In this document: positions 25,828 through 35,102 of the stretch, one piece after another
Position numbering within the stretch: the first letter of the stretch is position 1
Layout: the number at the start of each line of letters is the position of its first letter
From: SOJA01 sp964598485
GTDB lineage: Archaea > Thermoproteota > Bathyarchaeia > Bathyarchaeales > Bathycorpusculaceae
DNA length: 64,000 bases
Assembly: GCA_964598485.1 (NCBI GenBank)
Contig: CAZRCD010000001.1
Span: 248,001 to 312,000 of the forward strand
Direction of reading: 5' to 3'
The notes under the pieces: generated by a model
Seen by the model: only the letters and a program-made list of their open reading frames with translations
Told to the model about the DNA's origin: nothing
Databases searched by the model: none
Position numbers and translations under genes: made by a program

Positions 25828-27060
25828 TTAACGATTCGCAAACAAGCATGAGAGAAGAAAATAGAAAAGAGCTATTGGCATGCGAGGATTCCATAACATG
25901 CGCAGAAAGGAACGTCCTTGAAAATCTATGTCTTCGAAGTTTTGAAGAGTTTTGTCTAAGCCTATTTTTGCGCAGAAGTTAATTGCGTCATCTATCTTGT
26001 TGTCGGGTAGAGCATCAAGCATTTTCTTTATTCTAAGCATAAACTTAATGTCAGATCCCAAGGTTTTGTTGCATCTGCTCTGATATGTACACAGAAAATC
26101 TGATGAAAAATCATTGTTAGATAAGGCTTCATAGGCAACTTCAGCAGCAATCTTTGCACAAGTCATTCCAAAAATCACACCGCCACCCGTAGTGGGCTTC
26201 ACGTGCGAGGCTGCATCACCAACGACTAAGAACCCGTTCGAGAAGGTTTTAGGAATTGGTCCTCCAAGCGTTATAGAATGAAAGGAAGCCTGTAAGATTC
26301 TTGCACCACGCAGCTTCTTTGATGCAGTTGGATGTCTAAGCATAAGTCTCTGCAGAAGTTCCCTCGGATTTCCAGTTTTTGCAGCCAATCCAACTTTCGC
26401 TTTTCCATCTCCCTTAGGCATTAACCACGCATAAAATCCCGGTGCATAATCTCTACCGAGGAAAACTTCAACCATACCAGTTTCCAAACCTTGCACGTTT
26501 TCAACATCCGCTTCCACAGCTTTAACAAGCATATGGCGATTAAAAGCAACCAAACCTGCTTGCCTCAAAATCCTTGATGAAATCCCCTCAGCATCCACCA
26601 CCACCTTAGCTGAAAACTTTTCCTCAGCTTTTCCACGCCTGACAATGACGGCTTTTACAAAACCGTTTTCAATTATTGGAGATTCAACCACTGAATTCAG
26701 GAAGTAGTGCGCCCCAGCCTTTTCCGCGATCTTCGCAATATACTTGTCGAAAAGAACTCGATTAACAGCACATGTTACTGGCGAAGAAAAACGCACATGA
26801 AAACTTCTACCATTTGGAGAGTGAAAAATCGCTCCATAAAAAACGTTTTCAACGATATTCGATGGCAACGGATGCAATCCCAAAAGTTTAAGACCGTTAA
26901 TGCTTAAGTGACCAGCACAATAATATGGAACGCCTATTTCAGCGTGTTCCTCAAAAACGTTTACGTCAACGCCAAGCTTTGCAAGGTTCAAAGCGGTGAA
27001 GGAGCCGCATGGGCCACCTCCAACAACAATTGCGTCTGAAAAAAATTCATGCATTGGCAC
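25828..27060 (-). CDS. Geranylgeranyl-reductase-family flavoprotein
   Basis: The 410-residue protein has an N-terminal FAD-binding GGGPCGSFTALNLA (residues 13-26), VVDAEGISS in the middle and GDAASHVKPTTGGGVIFGM (about 279-297), all typical of the geranylgeranyl reductase/FixC family. In archaea these enzymes saturate the isoprenoid chains of membrane lipids. YYCAGHLS supplies the conserved cysteine seen in digeranylgeranylglycerophospholipid reductases. A role in lipid hydrogenation is likely from family knowledge. Confidence 0.85.
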   Translation of the reverse strand: MPMHEFFSDAIVVGGGPCGSFTALNLAKLGVDVNVFEEHAEIGVPYYCAGHLSINGLKLLGLHPLPSNIVENVFYGAIFHSPNGRSFHVRFSSPVTCAVNRVLFDKYIAKIAEKAGAHYFLNSVVESPIIENGFVKAVIVRRGKAEEKFSAKVVVDAEGISSRILRQAGLVAFNRHMLVKAVEADVENVQGLETGMVEVFLGRDYAPGFYAWLMPKGDGKAKVGLAAKTGNPRELLQRLMLRHPTASKKLRGARILQASFHSITLGGPIPKTFSNGFLVVGDAASHVKPTTGGGVIFGMTCAKIAAEVAYEALSNNDFSSDFLCTYQSRCNKTLGSDIKFMLRIKKMLDALPDNKIDDAINFCAKIGLDKTLQNFEDIDFQGRSFLRMLWNPRMPIALFYFLLSCLFANR

Positions 27061-27095
27061 GATAAACCTTTAACATTTTCAACAAAAAGCCTATT

Positions 27096-27326
27096 TTAGG
27101 TTACAAGCTCAATTCGTCTTTTACCACGTGCCATGGACATTGCGCGAATTTTCCCACCAATTTCTAACCGCATTAACAATTCATTAAAGTCTTTGAACCC
27201 TAAATCCTTGAATTCCTCCTTTAAAGCGTCGAAAAGAGCCACATCTGTCATAGCACCTTTCTTTTTTTCCAAGGTTTCCAATAGAAAATAGTGAGCTGGA
27301 CGCGTTTTCCACGTTTTAACTACCAT
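27096..27326 (-). CDS. Small basic protein, possible winged helix
   Basis: A 76-residue protein (TRPAHYFLLETLEKKKG, ALFDALKEEFKDLGFKDFNELLMRLEIGGKI) with three predicted helices and a short C-terminal hairpin (SMARGKRRIELVT), the pattern of a small winged-helix domain. It is 12 nt downstream of the Cdc48 gene on the same strand, so probably in its operon. The family is not recognised. Confidence 0.6.
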   Translation of the reverse strand: MVVKTWKTRPAHYFLLETLEKKKGAMTDVALFDALKEEFKDLGFKDFNELLMRLEIGGKIRAMSMARGKRRIELVT

Positions 27327-27338
27327 AGATTAGGGCTC

Positions 27339-29510
27339 CTAAGCAACTGGTGTTGCTGGTTTTTGCACTTGCCGAATCTTTTGCACAAAGCTCTTGTACC
27401 ATTTCTCCATATCTGGCGTGATTGTTGGACCAATTCTTTTCATTGCCTCTTGAAAATCTGTCATTGTGACTTCTTTAACGTTTACGTCTATTCTTAAGGC
27501 ATACATAGCAGCTTCTCTGCAAAGGGCTTCTATGTCTGCGCCAGAATAGTTCTTCGTCACAGTCGCTAAATGCGCTACGTCTACGTCCTTCGTTAATGGC
27601 ATGTTTTTCGTGTAAATCTTGAATATTTCGAAACGACTCTTCTCGTCAGGTTGAGGCACATAAATTAACCTGTCAAACCTTCCTGGACGAAGAACCGCTG
27701 GATCGACGATGTCAGGCCTGTTTGTGGCAGCTATAACAACTATGTCCTCTAGGGTTACGATGCCGTCCATTTCTGTTAAGAGTTGACTGATAACGCGTTC
27801 TGTTACTCCGCTGTCCGCAAAGCCCAAGCCTCGTCGAGGCAAAAGCGAGTCAATCTCATCGAAGAATATCACTGTTGGAGCAGCCATTCTCGCCTTTCTG
27901 AACACTTCTCTAATGGCTTTCTCTGATTCCCCGACCCATTTTGAAAAGACTTCTGGACCTTTAATTGTTATGAAGTTGGCTTCGCTTTCCGTTGCAACAG
28001 CCCTAGCCAAAAGAGTTTTACCGCAACCAGGAGGTCCGTAAAGGAGAATTCCCTTGGGCGGTTTGATTCCAAGTCTCTCAAAAATTTCCGGACTTTTGAG
28101 AGGCCATTCAACTGCTTCGCTGAGGTCCTGTTTGACTTCTTCTAGTCCGCCTATGTCGCTCCAGTGGACTGTCGGCACTTCTATATAGACTTCACGCATG
28201 GCTGTGGGAATTATTTCCTTGTAAGCATTAAGGAAGTCCTCCATTCTAACTTCCATTTTTTCCAATACGCTTGGCGGTACACGTTCTTCTTCCAAGTTTA
28301 TTTGTGGCAGATACCTGCGCAGGGCTTTCATGGCTGTTTCTCTGCATAAGGCTGCCATGTCTGCACCTGTGTAACCATGAGATATTTTAGACAATTTTTC
28401 AAGATCAACATCATCAGCCAACGGCATTCCACGCGTGTGAATTTGGAGTATTTCGTATCTTCCCTTCTTGTCCGAAACGGCTATCTCGATTTCTCTGTCG
28501 AATCTGCCTGGTCTGCGAAGGGCGGGGTCTAAAGCGCTTGGCCTGTTTGTGGCGCCTATTACTATGACGTTTCCTCTTCCGGATAAACCATCCATTAATG
28601 CTAGGAGCTGTGCAACCACGCGTCTTTCAACTTCGCCTGTGACTTCTTCTCGTTTAGGCGCTATTGCGTCTAACTCGTCGATGAATATTATGCTTGGGGA
28701 GTTCTGTTGGGCTTGCTGAAAGATTTCTCTGAGCCTTGCCTCTGATTCTCCGTAAAACTTGCTCATTATTTCTGGTCCGTTTATTGAGAAGAAATTTGCC
28801 TCTGATTCGTTGGCTACTGCTCTGGCCAAAAGGGTTTTCCCGCAGCCAGGAGGTCCGTAAAGCATCACTCCCTTCGGCGGTTCTATTCCTAACCTCTGGA
28901 ACAGTTCAGGATGCCGTAGTGGAAGCTCAACCATTTCCCTTACTCTTTGAATCTCTTCATGTAGTCCTCCAATGTCCTCGTATGTTGTTTGTGGCAGCCC
29001 TCTTCCTTCAGGTGCTGGTTCGTTCAATATTGTGAGTTTTGTTTCTGCTGTGACTTTCACTATGTCGTGCGGACGGGTTTTTGTTACAGTGAACGGTATA
29101 GCATGTCCAAGCATCATGACAAGGGTTGTGTCGCCTTCCATGAGCGTTCTTTCCATTAGGCGGTTTTTGACGAAGTTTGTGAAGTCTTCGTCAACGTTCA
29201 GCCTCATGTCCACTGGTGCGAAGGTGATGTTTAAAGCGTTTTTAACCTTGGCTGGTCTTGCAACAACGTATTCGTTTATGGCTACACCTGCGTTTTTGCG
29301 GGTGAAACCGTCTATGCGTATCATTTCTCGGTTTTGATCTTCGCTGTAGGCTGGCCAAGCTATGGCTGACGTTGTTCTTTTGCCAACTATTTCGATTACG
29401 TCTCCTGCTGATATGCCCAGTTTCTGCATTGTCCGCTGGTCTAGGCGGGCTATGCCTCTTCCAACATCCCGCTGTCTTGCATCGCCAACACGTAACTGTA
29501 CTTCAACCAA
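27339..29510 (-). CDS. Cdc48/VCP-type AAA+ ATPase
   Basis: The 723-residue protein has the Cdc48 N domain (residues 1-180) and two AAA modules. Each has Walker A GPPGCGKTLLARAVA (near residues 220 and 495), Walker B (IIFIDELDAIAPKR; VIFFDEIDSLLPRR) and arginine fingers in RRPGRFDREI and RPGRFDRLIY. It acts as a hexamer that unfolds proteins, often feeding the proteasome. Length and order match archaeal VAT. An aEF-1-beta gene lies upstream on the same strand. Confidence 0.95.
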   Translation of the reverse strand: MVEVQLRVGDARQRDVGRGIARLDQRTMQKLGISAGDVIEIVGKRTTSAIAWPAYSEDQNREMIRIDGFTRKNAGVAINEYVVARPAKVKNALNITFAPVDMRLNVDEDFTNFVKNRLMERTLMEGDTTLVMMLGHAIPFTVTKTRPHDIVKVTAETKLTILNEPAPEGRGLPQTTYEDIGGLHEEIQRVREMVELPLRHPELFQRLGIEPPKGVMLYGPPGCGKTLLARAVANESEANFFSINGPEIMSKFYGESEARLREIFQQAQQNSPSIIFIDELDAIAPKREEVTGEVERRVVAQLLALMDGLSGRGNVIVIGATNRPSALDPALRRPGRFDREIEIAVSDKKGRYEILQIHTRGMPLADDVDLEKLSKISHGYTGADMAALCRETAMKALRRYLPQINLEEERVPPSVLEKMEVRMEDFLNAYKEIIPTAMREVYIEVPTVHWSDIGGLEEVKQDLSEAVEWPLKSPEIFERLGIKPPKGILLYGPPGCGKTLLARAVATESEANFITIKGPEVFSKWVGESEKAIREVFRKARMAAPTVIFFDEIDSLLPRRGLGFADSGVTERVISQLLTEMDGIVTLEDIVVIAATNRPDIVDPAVLRPGRFDRLIYVPQPDEKSRFEIFKIYTKNMPLTKDVDVAHLATVTKNYSGADIEALCREAAMYALRIDVNVKEVTMTDFQEAMKRIGPTITPDMEKWYKSFVQKIRQVQKPATPVA

Positions 29511-29577
29511 TTAGAATCCTTCCATAATCATGCAATGCTGTTCGAAACAGAGTTTAATTCCTATATAAATGTTTAAG

Positions 29578-29853
29578 TTATCTACTTGTTCTACGCACCA
29601 TACCGGGTTGCACTTGGCTTATCTCACTTATCTCCTGAAATTTCTTCTCAAGCTCATCAAGCACGCCTGATTTGTCCTCTGGGATTTTTATGTGGACAAT
29701 TAAAACGTTTAAGCCGAAGGCTATTGGCTCTTCTCCAAACCCGTATATCGAAGCGAACTCTGGCAGACAATCCTCAATCTTCTTCTTCAACTTACCAAAG
29801 TCAACAGTTATGTCAATTGGAAATATTTTGTAAGAAACTACAACACTACCCAT
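29578..29853 (-). CDS. Elongation factor 1-beta
   Basis: The 91-residue protein begins MGSVVVSYKIFPIDITVD and has YGFGEEPIAFGLNVL and KIPEDKSG, matching archaeal aEF-1-beta, the nucleotide exchange factor for aEF-1-alpha. Length is typical (about 90). It is 22 nt downstream of the zinc-ribbon gene, the pairing commonly seen in archaeal genomes. Confidence 0.95.
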   Translation of the reverse strand: MGSVVVSYKIFPIDITVDFGKLKKKIEDCLPEFASIYGFGEEPIAFGLNVLIVHIKIPEDKSGVLDELEKKFQEISEISQVQPGMVRRTSR

Positions 29854-29875
29854 TTTTCAACCTTCCTTCTGCGTT

Positions 29876-30064
29876 TTATGGTCCAACAAAACCGCATTTC
29901 GGACACTTATAGGGGCGTCCAAACTTTCTGCACTTTGCGCATCTTCTTATTAGGATTTCTCCACAGTTTGGACAAAGAAATTTTGTGGCTTCTGTTCCCG
30001 GTGGTATTGGTTTGCCGCAGCTTGTGCATGTAACCAATGTTAGTGTCTCTGTTTTTTCAGTCAT
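29876..30064 (-). CDS. Zinc-ribbon RNA-binding-type protein
   Basis: A 62-residue protein with four CxxC knuckles (CTSC, CPNC, CAKC, CPKC), giving two zinc sites. Such DUF1610-type proteins are usually encoded just before aEF-1-beta in archaea, as here, and are thought to bind RNA or the ribosome. The ATG at 30064 is the only sensible start. Confidence 0.85.
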   Translation of the reverse strand: MTEKTETLTLVTCTSCGKPIPPGTEATKFLCPNCGEILIRRCAKCRKFGRPYKCPKCGFVGP

Positions 30065-30120
30065 TGTTATTCCTCGGTGATGATTTTGTAATTGTCAAGC
30101 TTCCTTATATTTGATACGTT

Positions 30121-30294
30121 TTAAAAGTTGAGGGTTCCGCAAAGTCTCTTTTCGCCTATCAGAAGCGCAAAATTCTTGTCTCCATGCGAATAATGGGCAA
30201 TGTCTTGGATATTGCTGAAATGCAAATCATCAACAGAAGCCCGACTATTTCGCAGGTCTTGAGTTAGGATTTGTTTTCTAGCTTCAACGTTTAA
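30121..30294 (-). other. Open frame after the PLP enzyme, possible lost C-terminus
   Basis: Directly after the stop of the PLP enzyme at 30284 the overlapping +1 frame stays open for 57 codons (LNVEARKQILTQDLRNS to LLIGEKRLCGTLNF) and has no start codon near its beginning. It could be a frameshifted C-terminal extension or chance. I recognise no domain in it. Confidence 0.25.
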
Positions 30295-31123
30295 TCCCGG
30301 TCACAATCACGACTTTTTCACCGTTATACTTTCTTGAGATAAACATAGCAAGTAAAACCGCAGGGTCATAATTTTGATACTTCTTGCTTAACTGCAGTGT
30401 CGAATTTAGTTCAGTGGTGGATTTCACTTTCATGAATGGAAAATCTAAGAATCTTTTCTCAATGTTTTCTCCTTCTTCTCCATACGTATAAATCGAATTG
30501 AAAACCTGTTCGAAATATTCACCCATATCTTCATCTTTGCACAATCTAACCAATGGATGATTCGGAAGTACGCACGCAACAATTGTTGGCGGTTTTTGGA
30601 TTGAGTCTTTATCTAACATTTCTTGAAAACCATAGGCAATTCCGTACCCTAATACGAGATCAGCGGCAGGTACAAAAATGTATTCTGGCTTTAATTCTTT
30701 CAGTTCGTAACTGATTGCAGCATCTCCTCTCCATCTTTCTACAAAGCCAGGTGATATGTTAATGAAATCTCGTTCTTGAGCTATTTCACTAACTAATTTG
30801 TAGGAATCGTAGAAGTATTTGCCTTTGACTATGACTTGCGCTCCAAACGTTTGGATGGCTTCAATTCTCTCTTTCGGAGTAATTTCTGGAACTAAAACAA
30901 CAGCGTTCTCTCTCATCCAGTAAGCCAAAGAAATGCCTGCGTTACCGCTTGAAGCTACAATATACTTCTTTTCCCAGCCAAACTTGTTAATAAAATGGAA
31001 TGTTTCTCTATCCTTGTGGCTGCCCGATGGATTATTGCATTCCAGCTTTAAGAAGCACTTTAAAAAGTCGTCATATACAACTGAGGTCAAACCTACTTTT
31101 GCAGAAGGCTTTTTTTCCTTCAC
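30284..31123 (-). CDS. Short PLP-dependent enzyme, threonine-synthase-like
   Basis: The 279-residue protein has the PLP lysine in NPSGSHKDRE (residues about 33-42) and the substrate loop ASSGNAGIS, as in threonine synthase and related fold-type II enzymes. The usual glycine-rich phosphate-binding loop is replaced by VPAADLVLGYGIAYGF. The protein is 70-100 residues shorter than typical threonine synthases and ends right after VVIVTGIKR, where relatives read LTGHGLK. It may be a specialised amino acid enzyme or a decaying one. The reaction cannot be assigned. Confidence 0.65.
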   Translation of the reverse strand: MKEKKPSAKVGLTSVVYDDFLKCFLKLECNNPSGSHKDRETFHFINKFGWEKKYIVASSGNAGISLAYWMRENAVVLVPEITPKERIEAIQTFGAQVIVKGKYFYDSYKLVSEIAQERDFINISPGFVERWRGDAAISYELKELKPEYIFVPAADLVLGYGIAYGFQEMLDKDSIQKPPTIVACVLPNHPLVRLCKDEDMGEYFEQVFNSIYTYGEEGENIEKRFLDFPFMKVKSTTELNSTLQLSKKYQNYDPAVLLAMFISRKYNGEKVVIVTGIKR

Positions 31124-31359
31124 TTTTCCACCTTAATGCTAATTCTCTACACTAGCGAATAACTCTTGTGTTCTAGTGGCTCTCGGATTTTCAATCAGTT
31201 TATTTCCATTACACTAGTGTGGCAGAACTGTCTAGGTTTCAGATAAAGCCTCAGCGAGTCTTATCCTAGCCTTGAAACCGAAAGAAAGTGAACTCTTTCC
31301 ATGAATGATGTAAAACTTTTATTGTTTAACCGAGGTTTGTTAACTCGGGTGCATAGATT

Positions 31360-32394
31360 ATGGGCGTAAACCTCCGCGTTTTAGTTCCAAAAACAACGGT
31401 TAAGCTTGTGGATTTGAGTGGAAAATCCATTGCTATAGACGCCTATAACGCCTTGTACCAGTTCTTAGCCATAATCCGTCAGCCAGATGGCACACCATTG
31501 AAAGATAGAAGCGGTAGGGTGACAAGCCACTTAAGCGGTCTTCTTTACAGAACAAGCAACCTTGTGGAAATGGGTATAAAGCCGATATACGTTTTTGACG
31601 GAGTCCCACCAGCATTAAAGGAAACTGAAATCAAAAGACGTATGAAAGTCAAAAAGGAAGCCCTAGTGAAATATGAGCGAGCGGTGAAAGAGGGAAGAAT
31701 AGAAGAAGCCCGTGTGTATGCACAGGCAACTTCTCGTCTAAAGGACTACATGGCTGAAGATAGCAAACGACTTTTAGATTTGATGGGAATTCCGTGGGTT
31801 CAAGCGCCGAGCGAGGGGGAAGCCCAAGCAGCACATCTAGCAAAGCGTGAAGATGCATACTACTGTGCAAGTCAGGATTATGATAGCCTTCTTTTTGGTG
31901 CTCCAAGATTTGTGAGAAACGTGACAATTTCAGGTCGAAGAAAACTTCCAAGGAAAAAAGTCTACATTGAGGTTGTGCCGGAAATTGTTGAGCTTGAACA
32001 AGTTCTAAAGGAATGCGGAATAACCTATGAACAATTGATTGATGTAGGCATACTCATAGGCACAGACTTCAACCCTGAAGGCATAAAAGGCTTGGGACCA
32101 AAAACAGCTCTAAAACTCGTAAAAGAACATGGAAGCCTAGAAAACGCCTTACCGCACATAAAAAATGCAGAGTTTCCAGTTGAGCCTCAAAGAATTAGAG
32201 AAATCTTTCTACATCCGAAGGTAACAGACAACTACAAAATAGAATGGAAAGAACCAGACGCAGAAGACGTAATAAATTTCATTTGTAGAGAAAGAGACTT
32301 TTCGGAAAATCGAGTTAGAAAGGCTCTGGAAAAAATGCGGAAGGGTGCTGAGGAGCTGAAAGGAAAAACAACATTGGAAAAATGGTTCGGATAA
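31360..32394 (+). CDS. fen: Flap endonuclease 1
   Basis: The 344-residue protein has FEN1 N and I regions with the metal-binding acids: IAIDAYNALYQFL (residues 25-37), PIYVFDGVPP, APSEGEAQAAHLA and ASQDYDSLLFGAP, then IGTDFNPEGIKGLGPKTAL (helix-hairpin-helix). The C-terminal KTTLEKWFG is a PCNA-binding PIP box. It removes 5' flaps in replication and base excision repair. The ATG at 31360 gives the canonical Gly-2 (MGVNLR), which is needed for activity once Met is removed. Confidence 0.97.
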   Translation: MGVNLRVLVPKTTVKLVDLSGKSIAIDAYNALYQFLAIIRQPDGTPLKDRSGRVTSHLSGLLYRTSNLVEMGIKPIYVFDGVPPALKETEIKRRMKVKKEALVKYERAVKEGRIEEARVYAQATSRLKDYMAEDSKRLLDLMGIPWVQAPSEGEAQAAHLAKREDAYYCASQDYDSLLFGAPRFVRNVTISGRRKLPRKKVYIEVVPEIVELEQVLKECGITYEQLIDVGILIGTDFNPEGIKGLGPKTALKLVKEHGSLENALPHIKNAEFPVEPQRIREIFLHPKVTDNYKIEWKEPDAEDVINFICRERDFSENRVRKALEKMRKGAEELKGKTTLEKWFG

Positions 32395-32459
32395 GAAAGG
32401 TTTTTATGAACTAATGAACTAATTGGTGCATCTAAACACCAAAGCTAGGCGAAAAGGAA

Positions 32460-33755
32460 ATGAATGAAGTAAAAATAGACTTATCAGTGGATGATCTTCC
32501 AAAAAGTTGGTACAACATTCAGCCTGATCTTCCACAACCACTTCCACCACCTAAAGAACCTGAAACAGGTCCTTCTCGACTTGAGTTTCTGTCAAAAGTG
32601 ATGGTTAAAAAATGTTTAGCACAAGAGGGCTCAGATCAACGCTGGGTTCCTATCCCACAAGAATTAAGAGAACTGTACATACAAGCTGGTAGACCAAGAC
32701 CGCTCAGGCGAGCGAAAAGACTTGAGAAGTTCTTGAAGACTCCGGCACATCTTTACTGGAAGAGGGAGGACTTGTCTCCGACTGGAAGCCATAAAGTCAA
32801 CACGGCACTGGCACAGATGTACTACGCGTCTGAAGAAGGCAGAGAAGGCGTTTGCACAGAAACGGGGGCTGGACAGTGGGGCACCGCATTATCTTACGCT
32901 TCGGGCCTAATGGGGTTAAAATGTGTTGTTTTTTGGGTTCGCAATGTACATGATTGGAAGGTTGACCGAAGAACTCTAATGAAAATGTATGGTGGTGAAG
33001 TTCACCCTTCACCAAGTAAAATGACTGAAATTGGCAGAAGCATCCTTCAAACAAACCCTGATCATCCCGGCTCGCTGGGTATAGCGATATCTGAGGGATT
33101 AGAGTACGCGGGGAAAAATGAAGGATTCGCTTACTGTCTCGGAAGTGTCCTGAATCACGTGTTGATGCATCAATCAGTAATTGGTCTTGAAACAATCCAA
33201 CAATTCAACATTGTAGGGGAGCAACCTGATTTGTTGATAGGTTGCTTCGGGGGAGGATCTAACTTCGGCGGCTTTACACTACCGTTTATTGGCGAAGTGC
33301 TAAGAGGTGAGCGGAAATGCAATTTTCTTGCAGCCCAGTCTCTGTCGGCGCCCAACATAAGTCGAGGTGAATATCGTTATGACTTCGCAGACTATGCTGG
33401 TAAAACGCCGCTTCTTAAAATGTACACCTTAGGTCACAAAGTGGAGATGCCACCGATTTATGGAGATGGACTCAGATACTCTGGAGCATCGCCCATTCTT
33501 AGTCTCTTGAAAAAATTAGGGTACATCTACGCAATTACGTATCCTGTTGACGAGAAAATAGTGTTTGAGGCTACCCGAACTTTCCTTCAAACAGAGGGTT
33601 TCCTGCCTGCTCCTGAATCATCCTATGCTGTTAGAGCCATGATTGACGAGGCCCTGAAATGTAAAGAAACTGGCGAGAAAAAGGTCATAGCTTGTAACCT
33701 TTCAGGTCACGGTTTCCTCGACATACTCGGATACAGAAAAGTGTTAAACCTCTGA
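32460..33755 (+). CDS. trpB: Tryptophan synthase beta chain, TrpB2 type
   Basis: The 431-residue protein has the PLP lysine in SPTGSHKVNTALAQ (residues about 106-119), ETGAGQWGTALSYASGL and the phosphate-binding GCFGGGSNFGG. The N-terminal extension (residues 1-60) and the length place it in the TrpB2 group, which condenses indole with serine and is often encoded outside the trp operon, as here. No trpA is in the window. It begins 65 nt after the FEN1 gene. Confidence 0.93.
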   Translation: MNEVKIDLSVDDLPKSWYNIQPDLPQPLPPPKEPETGPSRLEFLSKVMVKKCLAQEGSDQRWVPIPQELRELYIQAGRPRPLRRAKRLEKFLKTPAHLYWKREDLSPTGSHKVNTALAQMYYASEEGREGVCTETGAGQWGTALSYASGLMGLKCVVFWVRNVHDWKVDRRTLMKMYGGEVHPSPSKMTEIGRSILQTNPDHPGSLGIAISEGLEYAGKNEGFAYCLGSVLNHVLMHQSVIGLETIQQFNIVGEQPDLLIGCFGGGSNFGGFTLPFIGEVLRGERKCNFLAAQSLSAPNISRGEYRYDFADYAGKTPLLKMYTLGHKVEMPPIYGDGLRYSGASPILSLLKKLGYIYAITYPVDEKIVFEATRTFLQTEGFLPAPESSYAVRAMIDEALKCKETGEKKVIACNLSGHGFLDILGYRKVLNL

Positions 33756-33864
33756 TGAGCAAGGCGGCGGATCTATCGAAAGCGAATAGCATTAGTTCAT
33801 AAAGCACACCTCTTCTTTCAAGGCTCGCGCATATACACAACAGTTTCAGTTATCTGACTCCACC

Positions 33865-33908
33865 ATCTTTTAGTTCGCTTCAGCAATTATTTCATCTCTT
33901 GTTTTTCA
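33865..33908 (+). repeat. Left direct repeat bracketing the MNT/HEPN pair
   Basis: About 45 bases (ATCTTTTAGTTCGCTTCAGC, then ATTTCATCTCTTGTTTTT) recur with differences at 34754-34797. On the minus strand both copies read as the same peptide tail, TRDEIIAEAN-stop here and TSDELIGEAD-stop in the other copy. Confidence 0.55.
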
Positions 33909-33983
33909 CAAAAAGTTCACAGGGGGTTTCTGCAGACCTTAAACCATTTAAATGGCTCCAACCTAGTTTAAGGTAAGAGCCAG

Positions 33984-34367
33984 GTGCTTGTCGTGATCGT
34001 TACCTATACAAAAGCTGTTGCGCAACTGAAAGATAAATTGGTAAAGGAGCTTGGGGACAAGATAGAGTCCATCGTCCTCTACGGCTCAGTTGCCAAGAAT
34101 ACGGCTCACGAAGACAGCGATATAGATATTCTCATAGTCACACGAGATGAAGACAAAAGACTTTACGATAAAATTTCAAAAATCAGAACAAAGATAGATC
34201 TAGACAACAATACGCTCACCACTTTGGTTCATGTAAGCATCGAAGAAGTTGAACGCTACCTTAAGCTTGGCTCCCCATTCATAAAGAGCGTAGCGCAAGA
34301 GGGCGTGATACTCTATGACAAGGGAATCTTCAAAAAGGTTCGTGGAAGCCTCGTTGCTAAGGGCTGA
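33984..34367 (+). CDS. MNT-type nucleotidyltransferase (antitoxin)
   Basis: The 127-residue protein has the minimal nucleotidyltransferase signature LYGSVAKNTAHEDSDIDILIV split as GS, then D-x-D about 10 residues later (residues about 34-50). MNT proteins paired with HEPN proteins form toxin-antitoxin systems in which the MNT partner can silence the HEPN RNase, in known cases by AMPylation. The next gene overlaps its end by 53 nt. Start GTG 33984 or GTG 33993. Confidence 0.8.
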   Translation: MLVVIVTYTKAVAQLKDKLVKELGDKIESIVLYGSVAKNTAHEDSDIDILIVTRDEDKRLYDKISKIRTKIDLDNNTLTTLVHVSIEEVERYLKLGSPFIKSVAQEGVILYDKGIFKKVRGSLVAKG

Positions 34368-34710
34368 AAAAGCCCTAAGATCAGCCAAGCTTCTTGAAGA
34401 AAACGGAGAGCCGGAAGACGCAGTTTCAAGGGCTTACTACGCCATGTTCCACGCAGCGAGGGCGATTCTCTTCAGCAAAGGTGTAAAAGCAAAGACTCAC
34501 CGGGAAACCATATCTCTATTCGGCGAAAAAATAGTGAAAGAAGGAGTTCTCAGCAGGGAATTTGCGGACATGCTTAGGAAAGCCCTTGACTTAAGGCAGA
34601 AGAGCGACTACGAGCTCTACGCTGAACTCAACGAGGAACGGGTACAAGAAGTAATAAAAAACGCGAGAAAGTTCATCGAAAAAATAAAAGAACTATTAGA
34701 GCCTTTATGA
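34315..34710 (+). CDS. HEPN-domain protein (toxin)
   Basis: The 131-residue all-helical protein contains RAEKALRSAKLLEENG, DAVSRAYYAMFHAARAILFS and RKALDLRQKSDYELY. This is the UPF0332-type HEPN domain, where the R-x4-6-H motif of classical HEPN RNases is replaced by an R-Q-K-S-D-Y stretch. Toxin function is inferred from the pairing with the MNT gene. The module lies between short direct repeats, suggesting a mobile cassette. Confidence 0.8.
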   Translation: MTRESSKRFVEASLLRAEKALRSAKLLEENGEPEDAVSRAYYAMFHAARAILFSKGVKAKTHRETISLFGEKIVKEGVLSREFADMLRKALDLRQKSDYELYAELNEERVQEVIKNARKFIEKIKELLEPL

Positions 34711-34753
34711 GAAAAAAGGTCTTGCAAGTTTACTTCTACTCATCCGATTCGCT

Positions 34754-34797
34754 ATCTTTTAGTCTGCTTCACCGATTAATTCATCGCTTGTTCTTTG
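34754..34797 (+). repeat. Right direct repeat bracketing the MNT/HEPN pair
   Basis: Imperfect copy of 33865-33908, same orientation, with shared blocks ATCTTTTAGT, GCTTCA, TTCATC and CTTGTT. It lies 44 nt after the HEPN stop. Confidence 0.55.
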
Positions 34798-34890
34798 TCA
34801 AGTCCTTGCGACGAGAACAGAGATGGTGAGGGGCAAAGGAACAATTAGGATACAGCACAAGTTTTCTAAGAAATAATAGATTGAAAGGAC

Positions 34891-35082
34891 TTAGGAATCT
34901 AGCACGTAACTGATGTATAAGCTTGCTTGAATTGCAATTGTAGCCCCGTCGCCAACGCATGGGGGAACCAAGTCCTTAATCGTTGATGCGCAGCCTCCAG
35001 CGGCAAAAACCCCTTTAATGTTCGTTCTTCCAAACTTGTCAACCACCATGCGTCCCAAGTTATGAGTTTTAATTCCTTTAAT
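34891..35082 (-). pseudogene. Thioredoxin-reductase-like C-terminal fragment
   Basis: A 63-codon open stretch without a start encodes GRMVVDKFGRTNIKG, VFAAGGCASTIKDLVPP and CVGDGATIAIQASLYI, the end of the FAD-binding domain of thioredoxin reductase-like flavoproteins, where relatives have GVFAAGD. In-frame TAA at 35083-35085 cuts it off upstream, where the rest of the gene is missing. It is a relic directly downstream of pcm. Confidence 0.75.
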
Positions 35083-35102
35083 TTAGTAGCCTAAAAAACA
35101 TG

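Noticed and set aside
34891..35082. Thioredoxin-reductase fragment as a further spliced gene
   Set aside because: The upstream two thirds of the gene are absent, and pcm occupies that position, so no exon exists to join.
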